DNA of 28,037 nt. Origin: CAZESS01 sp964414415. Its GTDB lineage: Archaea > Thermoplasmatota > E2 > UBA202 > DSCA01. A program made the translations under genes and the position numbers. Below are positions 14,516 to 21,981 of this stretch, in pieces. The stretch spans positions 1 through 28,037 of the forward strand of contig CAYPWJ010000019.1 in the NCBI GenBank assembly GCA_964414415.1, written 5' to 3'. Position 1 is the first letter of the stretch. The number at the start of each line of letters is the position of its first letter. The notes beneath the pieces were generated by a model, which worked only from the letters and a program-made list of their open reading frames with translations, made no database searches and was not told the DNA's origin.

Positions 14516-15355
14516 GTGGATAGCATGTACCGGAGCGGCGAATATGCCGTCAAACGGTTTTCCAGCGCACGGCAGAGCATCCGGCTCATCCTCAACGAGT
14601 CAGCCAGGAAACACACCATCCACGCGGTCCTCGAGATGGATGTAACCGACGCGCGGGACACCATCCGGAACATCAGGGAGAAAACAGGCAAAAAACCGTC
14701 GTTCACCGGGTGGATGGTGAAATGTATCGCGGAGGCGCTCACCAGGCATCCGGAGCTGAACACCTACCGGCAGGGATGGCGGAAAGTCATCGTGTTCGAG
14801 GATGTCGACGTGGCGATTCCGGTCGAGCGCTCCGTGGACGGCGAACGGCGGACCATGGTCTACATCATCCGGCGGGCGAACGACAAAAGCGTCACCGAGA
14901 TAACCGAGGAGATACGGACGGCGCAGCGGCGGGAGGTCAGCGGGGAAAAACAGGTGCTCAGTGAGCTGTCCCGCCTCGAAAAACTCGTGCTCAACGCACC
15001 GACGTTTATCAAAAAGCTGATGCTGTGGGTGCTCCGGTGGCACGGCGTCATGAAAAAGAAACATATGGGCACCGTCGGCGTCACTGCCGTCGGCATGATC
15101 GGCCGCTTTCCCGGCTGGGTCGTCCCGCTCGGCGGGACGCCGACCGTGATGATAGCCCTGGGCGGCATCACGGAAAAACCAGCTGTCGTCGACGGCAGCA
15201 TCGAGGCACGGGAGATGCTGAGCTTGACGCTCTCGGTCGACCATGACCTCGTCGACGGCGGGCCGATGACCCGATATGTTGATACGCTCACCTCATTGGC
15301 TGAGGGGGCATATGGGCTGTCCGAGATGCAGGACGGCGGTCCAGGGAGCGAGTAG
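14516..15355 (+). CDS. Stand-alone 2-oxoacid dehydrogenase acyltransferase (E2) catalytic domain
   Basis: A 279-residue protein of the chloramphenicol acetyltransferase/E2 fold. The catalytic motif is SVDHDLVDGGPMTRYV with H243-X3-D247-G248, and the N-terminal RFSSARQSIRLILNESARKH and FTGWMVKCIAEALTRHPELN fit the core domain of E2. It has neither lipoyl nor peripheral-subunit-binding domain, so it is not a normal dehydrogenase E2. No E1 or E3 is near. A long insert with hydrophobic stretch (FIKKLMLWVLRWHG) around 160-185 is unusual. Such orphan catalytic cores are seen in archaea and bacteria, probably as acyl-CoA acyltransferases with unknown acceptors. Start is either GTG 14516 or ATG 14525. 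Confidence 0.85.
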   Translation: MDSMYRSGEYAVKRFSSARQSIRLILNESARKHTIHAVLEMDVTDARDTIRNIREKTGKKPSFTGWMVKCIAEALTRHPELNTYRQGWRKVIVFEDVDVAIPVERSVDGERRTMVYIIRRANDKSVTEITEEIRTAQRREVSGEKQVLSELSRLEKLVLNAPTFIKKLMLWVLRWHGVMKKKHMGTVGVTAVGMIGRFPGWVVPLGGTPTVMIALGGITEKPAVVDGSIEAREMLSLTLSVDHDLVDGGPMTRYVDTLTSLAEGAYGLSEMQDGGPGSE

Positions 15356-15364
15356 CCGACGGGT

Positions 15365-18124
15365 TCAGGTGTCCGCTGTCTTTTTTTGCTGCCACCGCCG
15401 CAGCATCTTGAGCACCTCGAATGCAGCCAGATATATCAGGGCAGCCAATCCCACATACATCCAGTCGACAATGGTCAATCCGCCGAAGAGCAGGAAGTCG
15501 CTGATGAAGGGGGCATAGATGGCCACGAGGACAAGCCCGATGGAGGCAACGATGGATCCCAGGAGTATCCGGTTGGTGAAAAAGTTACGGTTGAACAGAG
15601 AGGTAAAATGATAGCGTCGCTCCATGGTGTTGACGTACTGGCAGAACACGATGGTCGCGTAGGTCAACGCGGTGGCCTTGAGATAGTCGAAAAGTCCGGT
15701 GTCATCCAGTGAGAGCGTTCCCTCCCGCTGCATAAACAGGATAAAATTCATGAACGCCAGCCCGCCGACGAGGATGCCGAGGAGTATCACCTCTGAGCCG
15801 GAGCGCCTGTCCATCATCCGCTCCTCGGGGTCTCTGGGCGGTCTGCTCATCAGTCCCTCCGTGGGCGGGTCAAAGGTGAGGAAGGTGAGCGGCATTATCT
15901 GTCCCAGCAGGTCGACGGCCAGGATCTGCACCGCCAGGATGGGAATCGGGTATCCCCACAATGCGACGGCGAGCAGCCCAAGCAGCACGAGGGTGAGCTC
16001 TCCGCTGTTGGTGGTCAAGGTGGAGTAGACGGTTTTTGTCAGGTTGTTGTAGAGGGTCCGCCCCTCCTCGATTGCATGGACGAGCGTCGGGAAGCTGTCG
16101 TCGAGCAACACGAGACGGGAGGCCTCCTTCGCCACGTCGGTGCCCCGCTGGCCCATGGCCACGCCGATGTGCGCCCGCCGCAGTGCGGGGGCGTCGTTGA
16201 CGCCGTCGCCTGTAACAGCCACGATTTCCCCCTGTTCCTCCAGCGTTTTGACGATGTGGAGCTTGTCCTCGGGGTCGACGCGGGAGAAGATGAGGCTCTG
16301 CTTGCTCCGGAGCAGCTCATGCAACTGCTCGTCACTCATCTCTTTGAGCTCCTGCCCCGTGATGATGTCCTCGTCCTCCTCAACAGATAATCCGATCTCC
16401 CGGCCGATGGCCCAGGCGGTGATGGCGTGGTCGCCCGTTATCATGACGATGCGGAGACCGGCCTTCCGTGCTTCCTCGATGGCCTGGGTGACCCCCTCCT
16501 TCGGCGGGTCGATCATCGCCGTCATCCCGAGAAAGGTAAGATCCCGCTCCACCTCGTCAACCTCATAGCATTCCTTCGGCTCAAGGTCACGGCGGGCGAT
16601 AGCGAGGACGCGCAGTCCCTCCTCCGAATACCGCTCGTTCATCTCCCGTATCCGCTCCTTGTCGTCGTCGGTAATCGGCTCCGCCTCGCCGTCACGATAG
16701 ATGCGGGAGCAGACGGAGAGGACGCTGTCCGTTGAGCCCTTGACGGTCAGAGCAACGTCGTCGCCGAAACGGCGGACGGAGCTCATGCGCTTCCGCTCCG
16801 AGGTGAACGAGAACTCCTGTACCTCTGGGTTCTCCTCGTCCTCCGTTGGGGAGCGCGTGCCAAGCTTGGTGGACATGGTGATGAGCGCTGCTTCGGTCGG
16901 GTCGCCGATTGGATACCAGCCGTCGTGCTCCTCGTCGGGCTCGTGTATCTCGGCGTTGGAGGCCATGGTGGCGGCGTCCATCAATACCTCTATCTCGTCT
17001 ATCTGTTCCTGCGACAGCGGCTCCTCGTCCTCGTCCAGGATGTCGCCTTCGGGCTCGTAGCCCGTGCCGGTGATGTCATAGGTGGCGCCGTCAAACCAGA
17101 CGGAGCGGACGGTCATCTCGTTCTTGGTCAATGTGCCGGTCTTGTCGGTGCAGATGACCGTGGTCGAGCCGAGGGTTTCCACCGACGGCAGGTCTTTCAC
17201 CACGGCATTGCGTTCAGCCAGCCGGTTGCTCCCCGTCGACAGGGCGACGGTCACCTGCGCCGGGAGCGCCTGCGGGACCACCGCCATCGCCACGCCCAGG
17301 GCGTAGACCAGGCTCATGTAGATGGAAAAATCCTGTAGCATGCCGGCTATGAAGAGGCCTGCACCGATGACGATGACGGCGGCGGTGAGCTTCCGGGCCA
17401 GGTCGCGCAGCTCGCGCTGCAGCGGGGTCTTTATCTCGCCGGTCTCCTGGGTCATGCTAGCTATCTTGCCGGTCTCGGTGTCCATGCCCGTGGCGACGAC
17501 GACGCCTGTGGCGGTGCCAGAGGCAACGGTGGTACCGGCGTAGGCCATGTTGGTCCTGTCGGCCAGAGAGAGGTCTTCCTCCAGGGCGTCCACGGTTTTT
17601 TCCTGCGCGACGGATTCACCGGTCAACGCGAACTCGTTGACTTTGAAGTTCGATGTCTCGATGAGGCGGATGTCGGCCGGCAGCTTGTCTCCCTCCTCCA
17701 CCCGTAGCAGGTCGCCGGGCACCAGCTTGTCGGGTGTCACCTCGGCCAGCTCGCCGTCCCGGATGACCTTGGCGGACGACCGTATCAGGTCCTTCAGCGT
17801 GTCGACGATTTTTCCGGCTCGGTATTCCTGGACGAAGCCGATGACGGCGTTGACCAGCACGATGATGAAGATGATGGTGCCGCCGCGGTAGTCGCCGATG
17901 AAGTAGGCGACCAGCCCGCCGATGATGAGCACGATGACCAGGAGCTCCTTGAACTGTGAGAGAAAGAGCAGCCAGATCGGCATCTGTATCTCGGCCTGCA
18001 GCTCGTTTTTCCCGTGCTTCTCTAGGCGATGCTGCGCTTCCTGCTTGGAGAGCCCCTCCTCGGAGGTGTCCAGCTCGTCGAGCGTCTCCTCCGGGCTCAT
18101 CCGGTGGTAGTCCTTCGATGGCAT
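15365..18124 (-). CDS. P-type cation-transporting ATPase (P2-type)
   Basis: A 919-residue membrane ATPase that pumps a cation at the cost of ATP. It has the P2 layout: an N-terminal cation-ATPase domain, actuator domain with ALTGESVAQEK, phosphorylation site D327 in DKTGTLT, the nucleotide-binding KGSTDSVLSVC, hinge TGDGVNDAPALRRAHIGVAMG, and six C-terminal helices. It resembles Ca2+/Na+ pumps, but the transport site is altered. The M4 motif PEGL is PQAL (Q285). In M5 N706 and E709 are kept. In M6 the SERCA Asn is D738 (as in Na,K-ATPase) and the second Asp is Q742. Ion specificity is therefore open. It is divergent from trkA. Confidence 0.93.
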   Translation of the reverse strand: MPSKDYHRMSPEETLDELDTSEEGLSKQEAQHRLEKHGKNELQAEIQMPIWLLFLSQFKELLVIVLIIGGLVAYFIGDYRGGTIIFIIVLVNAVIGFVQEYRAGKIVDTLKDLIRSSAKVIRDGELAEVTPDKLVPGDLLRVEEGDKLPADIRLIETSNFKVNEFALTGESVAQEKTVDALEEDLSLADRTNMAYAGTTVASGTATGVVVATGMDTETGKIASMTQETGEIKTPLQRELRDLARKLTAAVIVIGAGLFIAGMLQDFSIYMSLVYALGVAMAVVPQALPAQVTVALSTGSNRLAERNAVVKDLPSVETLGSTTVICTDKTGTLTKNEMTVRSVWFDGATYDITGTGYEPEGDILDEDEEPLSQEQIDEIEVLMDAATMASNAEIHEPDEEHDGWYPIGDPTEAALITMSTKLGTRSPTEDEENPEVQEFSFTSERKRMSSVRRFGDDVALTVKGSTDSVLSVCSRIYRDGEAEPITDDDKERIREMNERYSEEGLRVLAIARRDLEPKECYEVDEVERDLTFLGMTAMIDPPKEGVTQAIEEARKAGLRIVMITGDHAITAWAIGREIGLSVEEDEDIITGQELKEMSDEQLHELLRSKQSLIFSRVDPEDKLHIVKTLEEQGEIVAVTGDGVNDAPALRRAHIGVAMGQRGTDVAKEASRLVLLDDSFPTLVHAIEEGRTLYNNLTKTVYSTLTTNSGELTLVLLGLLAVALWGYPIPILAVQILAVDLLGQIMPLTFLTFDPPTEGLMSRPPRDPEERMMDRRSGSEVILLGILVGGLAFMNFILFMQREGTLSLDDTGLFDYLKATALTYATIVFCQYVNTMERRYHFTSLFNRNFFTNRILLGSIVASIGLVLVAIYAPFISDFLLFGGLTIVDWMYVGLAALIYLAAFEVLKMLRRWQQKKTADT
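15381..15387 (+). terminator. T7 terminator tract after the E2-like gene
   Basis: Seven consecutive Ts 26 bases after the acyltransferase stop codon. The tract lies inside the convergent P-type ATPase C-terminal codons. Confidence 0.5.
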
Positions 18125-18157
18125 GGCATCAGGTCGTCCTCTACATGAGGCGACGTG

Positions 18158-18166
18158 TATTTTATG
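18158..18166 (-). promoter_or_regulatory. TATA box of the P-type ATPase gene
   Basis: CATAAAATA on the minus strand, the same sequence as the glutaredoxin-FDR promoter, predicts a leader of about 13 bases before the ATG at 18124. Confidence 0.55.
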
Positions 18167-18229
18167 TTTGTGTTTTACGCATCATCACGCGTGGATTGTC
18201 TCCTCTGGAGCCCCCGGGAGACCTAAAAC

Positions 18230-18267
18230 TTAATAAATGCCTCGCCAATAGGGGTAGTCACGGAGGA
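18230..18267 (+). promoter_or_regulatory. TATA box and ribosome binding site of trkA
   Basis: TTAATAAAT at 18230-18238 predicts transcription from about 18259. GGAGGA at 18262-18267 is a strong Shine-Dalgarno site ahead of the ATG at 18273. It fixes that ATG as the trkA start despite the downstream frameshift. Confidence 0.65.
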
Positions 18268-18272
18268 ACAGT

Positions 18273-18925
18273 ATGTATCTCTTGATTATTGGGGGGGGGG
18301 CGGCATCGGGCAGAAACTCGCCCAGATAGCCCTTGACAATGATGATAACGTCGCGGTCATCGACAAGGACGAAGACAAGTGCAACGAAATATCCATCGGG
18401 AAAGACCTGATAGCGATACACGGGGACGCTACATCCCGGGGCACGCTGGAAAGCGCCGAGATAGGCAAAGTTGACGCCGTCGCCGCCACCGCCGACGACG
18501 CCACCAACCTGCTGGTGCTCTCTCTCGCCAAAAAACTGGGCGTGCCCTCTCTCGTCTCGGTTATCCGCGACGAGAGCAGAAAGTCGGTGTTCAGGGAGAA
18601 AGGCGCCAACGTCATCGGAAACCCCGACCGGATAACCGGCGAGTACATGTACCGGGCGCTCAAGCGCCCCATGATACGGGATTTTATGAGCCTGGCCGGC
18701 GGCGACTCCGAGATGCTGAAGGTGTCGGTCCCCACGGGCTCAAAACTCCTCGAGAAACCGCTGGAAAAGATACAGCTGCCCAAGCATGTCTCCATCATGG
18801 CCATCGACCGGGGCACAGAGGTGATTGTCCCCGACGCGGACACCCGGCTTGAGGCGGGGGACTCCGTCATCTTTCTGGCCCGGGAAAACAGCGTCGAGGA
18901 AGCCATGGACCTCCTCCACCGATAG
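18273..18925 (+). pseudogene. trkA: TrkA potassium-uptake regulatory protein, frameshifted at a poly-G tract
   Basis: This is a TrkA-type cytosolic subunit of a potassium channel, with a Rossmann (TrkA-N) domain followed by a TrkA-C domain. The start MYLLIIG lies in one frame and the rest (GIGQKLAQ, HGDATSRGTLESAEIG, VDAVAATADDATNLLVLSLA, then DSVIFLAREN) in another. A run of ten Gs separates them. Eight Gs would give IIGGGGIGQKLAQ, a proper G-X-G-X-X-G nucleotide loop, so the tract holds two extra (or one missing) bases. The strong ribosome binding site and the intact remaining frame argue for a recent slip or a sequencing error over long decay. Full length would be about 217 residues. The trkH gene follows 20 bases later. 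Confidence 0.88.
18291..18300 (+). repeat. Poly-G tract (10 G) inside trkA
   Basis: Ten consecutive Gs encode the nucleotide-binding loop of TrkA. The length breaks the reading frame. The tract is either slippage-prone DNA or an assembly/base-calling error. Confidence 0.9.
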
Positions 18926-18945
18926 CGCAACTTCTGGGATGCAGC

Positions 18946-20394
18946 ATGAAAAATGCGCGGATTATTTTGCGGGACACCGGGCTCGTCCTCCTCATCGTAG
19001 GGGTGGCGACGCTGGTGGCCGTGGTTCCCGCTCTCGTGTACGGGGAATACAGCCAGGGGATATGGATACTGGCGACCAGCCTGCTCTTCTTCCTGACGGG
19101 CGGCATCATCCGTCTCATGGGCGGCCGGGAAAACGGCGAGCCCAAGCTCAAGCACGGGATGGCGATTGCGGCGCTGTCCTGGCTGCTGGTCTCCCTGATT
19201 GCGACGCTGCCTTTCATGCAGATAACCGGCTTCGACTTCCTCTCTGCTTTCTTCGAGGCCATGTCGGGATGGTCAACGACGGGGCTGACCATGGTTGCCG
19301 TGGAGGAAAGCCTGTCGCACACCATCCAGTTCTGGCGCTCCTACATGCAGTGGATGGGCGGGATAGGCGTCGTGGTGCTGACGCTCATCGTGCTGTCCCG
19401 GCCGGGCACCGGCTCGTTTACCCTCTACCGCTCCGAAGCGAGGGAGGAAAAAATCCATCCCAGCGTCGTCTCCACCGTGAAGAGCATCTGGTGGATATTT
19501 CTCCTCTACACCGGGCTGGGCATCCTCCTCTACGTGCTGGCGGGCATGCCGCTGTGGGGAGCCATCAACCACTGCATGACCGCCATCTCGACGGGAGGAT
19601 TCGCCATCCACAGCGCCTCCATCGGCCACTACGACTCGCTGGCCATCGAGCTGGCGACCATCGTCATCGTGGTGCTGGGCGCCACCGCCTACGTCGCCCA
19701 TCACGACCTCCTCCAGGGAAAAATACGGAAGTTCCTGGCTGACAGCCAGTTCAGAACGCTGCTGCTGCTCATGGTGGTCGGCAGCGTGTTCCTCACTTTT
19801 TTCGCCGTATACGATTACGGAGACTGGAATGCTGCGGTTCGCTATTCGTTTTTCCAGTATATCTCCGCGCAGACGACGACGGGCTTCCAGACCGTCGACC
19901 TGGCCGGCTGGGACGTCTCCGCCAAGCTCATCCTTTCCCTGTCGATGGTCATCGGCGGCGCCGCCGGGGCCACCTGCGGCGGCATCAAACTCATCAGAGG
20001 CAACCTGCTGTTCAAGCGCATCGTGTGGGGCATCCGGGATATCTTCCTGCCGGAGGACGGGCACGTTCCCCGCAAGGTAGGCGGAACGCTGCTCACCGAG
20101 GACGAGGCAGAACGGGAGAGCAGCGAGGCGTCCATGGTCCTCATGCTCTGGATACTCATGCTGCTCGCCGGCGTGTTCGTGCTGCTCAACACGGTGGGCG
20201 GCAGCCTCGAGGATGTCTTTTTCGAGGTGGCATCAGCGCAGGGAAACGTCGGGCTGTCGACGGGAATAACCTCCATCGACATGGACCCAATCGCCAAGCT
20301 TATGTTGATACTCAACATGTGGACCGGCCGCCTTGAAATCATCCCCATCCTGGTGCTGCTGCGCTCCATCATATCCCGGCGGAGCATCTTTTAG
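18946..20394 (+). CDS. trkH: TrkH potassium-uptake channel
   Basis: A 482-residue membrane protein of the TrkH/KtrB superfamily that conducts K+ (or Na+) into the cell under control of TrkA. Four pore-loop repeats are visible with their selectivity glycines: AMSGWSTTGLTM, MTAISTGGFAIH, SAQTTTGFQTVD and SAQGNVGLSTGI. The basic M-loop region GATCGGIKLIRGNLLFKRIV follows the third repeat. About ten transmembrane helices surround them. The N-terminal MKNARIILRDTG suits an archaeal TrkH. It is the second gene of the trkA-trkH operon; the downstream gene tyrS has its own promoter. Confidence 0.95.
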   Translation: MKNARIILRDTGLVLLIVGVATLVAVVPALVYGEYSQGIWILATSLLFFLTGGIIRLMGGRENGEPKLKHGMAIAALSWLLVSLIATLPFMQITGFDFLSAFFEAMSGWSTTGLTMVAVEESLSHTIQFWRSYMQWMGGIGVVVLTLIVLSRPGTGSFTLYRSEAREEKIHPSVVSTVKSIWWIFLLYTGLGILLYVLAGMPLWGAINHCMTAISTGGFAIHSASIGHYDSLAIELATIVIVVLGATAYVAHHDLLQGKIRKFLADSQFRTLLLLMVVGSVFLTFFAVYDYGDWNAAVRYSFFQYISAQTTTGFQTVDLAGWDVSAKLILSLSMVIGGAAGATCGGIKLIRGNLLFKRIVWGIRDIFLPEDGHVPRKVGGTLLTEDEAERESSEASMVLMLWILMLLAGVFVLLNTVGGSLEDVFFEVASAQGNVGLSTGITSIDMDPIAKLMLILNMWTGRLEIIPILVLLRSIISRRSIF

Positions 20395-20427
20395 GCCACG
20401 CACACCAGGCGGGCATGCCACCATACC

Positions 20428-20434
20428 TTTTTAA
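20428..20434 (+). promoter_or_regulatory. TATA box of tyrS
   Basis: TTTTTAA is centred 25 bases before the ATG at 20456, which fits a leaderless tyrS mRNA. Confidence 0.6.
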
Positions 20435-20455
20435 GCGCCGCCTTATTTCACCTCG

Positions 20456-21472
20456 ATGAACGATATGGAGCAGGTCACCCGGCATGCGGAGGAAGTCGTC
20501 ACCCGGGATGAGCTTGAGCTGGTGCTGCAGCAGGACGACAGGAAGGCCTACATCGGCTTTGAGCCGTCGGGTCTGGTGCACACCGGCTGGATCATCTGCG
20601 CCAACAAGATCCAGGATCTGCAGGCCGCCGGGTTCGACGTCACGGTGCTGCTGGCTGACTGGCACGCCTGGGTGAACGACAAGCTTGAGGGCGACATGGA
20701 GACGATTAAAGCATGCGGCGAATACATGAAGGACTGCTTCGCGGCGCTCGGCGTCGACGGCGTCCGGTACCTGTATGCCAGTGACTATGTCGACGATGCC
20801 GGCTACTGGGAGCTGGTGTTGCGGGTTGCCAAGAACGCGTCGCTGGCCCGGATACGGCGTTCCATGGATATCCTGGGGCGGACGGCCGATGAGGCGGAGA
20901 AGGACTTTTCGAAGTTCCTGTACCCGGCGATGCAGGTCGCCGACATCTTTTACCTCGACCTCGACCTCGCCTACGGCGGGATGGACCAGCGGCATGCGCA
21001 CATGCTGTGCCGGGACATCGCCAAGAAGATGGACAGAAAGTCGCCGGTGGCGCTCCATACGCCTATTCTGTCGAGCCTTGAGCCGGGCTCCAGGATGGAC
21101 GCGAAGATGTCGAAGAGCAAGCCGACGAGCTGTATCTTCATCCACGATGGCCCCGACGATGTGGAAGAAAAGATACGGCAGGCGTACTGCCCCGAAGGTA
21201 TCGTGAAGGACAACCCCATCCTGGAGTTCTGCCGATACCTGCTGTTTCCCTCCTTTGACGAGATGACCGTCGAGCGGCCGGAGAAATACGGCGGCGACCT
21301 GCATTTCGAGGGCTACGACGAGCTCGCAGACACGTTTTCATCCGGGGAGCTGCATCCGCAGGATCTCAAGGAGTCAGTTGCTGCTTATCTCAACGAGCTG
21401 CTGGAACCCGTCAGGGCGTACTTCGACGAGCATCCAGGCAACCTGGAGACAGTCAGGGAACAGCTCGGGTAG
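20456..21472 (+). CDS. tyrS: Tyrosyl-tRNA synthetase (archaeal type)
   Basis: A 338-residue class I aminoacyl-tRNA synthetase that charges tRNA-Tyr. It opens with YIGFEPSGLVHTGWII, where HTGW takes the role of the HIGH motif. The second signature is K217-M-S-K-S with KPTSCIFIHD after it. The segment DILGRTADEAEKDFSKFLYPAMQVADIFYLDLDLAYGGMDQR is the tyrosine and tRNA-binding region typical of archaeal TyrRS, as in Methanocaldococcus. The size is that of archaeal enzymes, without the S4 domain of bacterial TyrRS. TrpRS is less likely because of the Tyr-type QVADIF and GGMDQ features. Confidence 0.93.
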   Translation: MNDMEQVTRHAEEVVTRDELELVLQQDDRKAYIGFEPSGLVHTGWIICANKIQDLQAAGFDVTVLLADWHAWVNDKLEGDMETIKACGEYMKDCFAALGVDGVRYLYASDYVDDAGYWELVLRVAKNASLARIRRSMDILGRTADEAEKDFSKFLYPAMQVADIFYLDLDLAYGGMDQRHAHMLCRDIAKKMDRKSPVALHTPILSSLEPGSRMDAKMSKSKPTSCIFIHDGPDDVEEKIRQAYCPEGIVKDNPILEFCRYLLFPSFDEMTVERPEKYGGDLHFEGYDELADTFSSGELHPQDLKESVAAYLNELLEPVRAYFDEHPGNLETVREQLG

Positions 21473-21485
21473 CACCGCCATAAAT

Positions 21486-21501
21486 GGTTTCGTGCGAAAC
21501 C
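21486..21501 (+). promoter_or_regulatory. Palindromic operator candidate overlapping the BRE of marR
   Basis: GGTTTCGTGCGAAACC has perfect 7-base arms around a 2-base spacer. Its right half CGAAACC serves as BRE directly before the TATA box, so a bound repressor would block TFB/TBP. Confidence 0.7.
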
Positions 21502-21508
21502 TTTTTAT
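21502..21508 (+). promoter_or_regulatory. TATA box of the marR-MATE operon
   Basis: TTTTTAT is centred 24 bases before the ATG at 21529, which predicts a leaderless operon mRNA. Confidence 0.65.
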
Positions 21509-21519
21509 GCCCGGGCATA
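21506..21519 (+). promoter_or_regulatory. Second palindrome, between TATA box and start of marR
   Basis: TATGCCCGGGCATA is a perfect 14-base palindrome overlapping the last TATA bases and ending 9 bases before the MarR ATG. It could be a second MarR operator. Confidence 0.55.
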
Positions 21520-21528
21520 TGAGGGGCT

Positions 21529-21981
21529 ATGAACGACGATGCGGCGCCGTCGCTCGGCAGGCTGTTCACCATACTCCACTGGCAGACCCGCATATACGTC
21601 GAACGAAAGCTTGCATCGATCAACCTGAGCTGGGGCGAATTCCACATCCTCATGCGGCTGTGCCATGCCGGAGAGATAAGCCAGCGGGACGTCACCGAGC
21701 AGCTCCACGTCAGCAAGGCGACCACCTCAAAGATGCTGCAAAAACTCGAGGAGGACGGCTACATCCGGCGCGAGAAAGACACGGATGACCGGCGCACATA
21801 CATCATCCACACCACGGCAAAGGCACAGCATCTCTATACAAAGCTCCGCGACATCAGCAGCGCGTGGAACGACGTCCTCCTCAAGCAGTTATCCAGCCAA
21901 GAGCAAACAACCGTCATCGCCGGGCTCAACACAATGATACAGCAGGCACTGCAGGCCAACGAGGAGGCACAGGATGCCTGA
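21529..21981 (+). CDS. MarR-family transcriptional regulator
   Basis: A 150-residue winged-helix dimer that probably represses its own operon until a ligand binds. The recognition helix follows ISQRDVTEQLHVSKATTSKM, and the wing is REKDTDDRRTYIIHTT with the conserved D-X-R-R. N- and C-terminal helices form the dimer interface. It overlaps the start of a MATE efflux gene by eight bases. Two palindromes frame its TATA box, a classic autoregulated efflux operon layout. The ligand is unknown; MarR-MATE pairs usually sense the exported drug or metabolite. Confidence 0.92.
   Translation: MNDDAAPSLGRLFTILHWQTRIYVERKLASINLSWGEFHILMRLCHAGEISQRDVTEQLHVSKATTSKMLQKLEEDGYIRREKDTDDRRTYIIHTTAKAQHLYTKLRDISSAWNDVLLKQLSSQEQTTVIAGLNTMIQQALQANEEAQDA

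Noticed and set aside
18231..18251. ATG at 18237 as an alternative trkA start
   Set aside because: It meets a stop codon after four codons and lies within the TATA box region.
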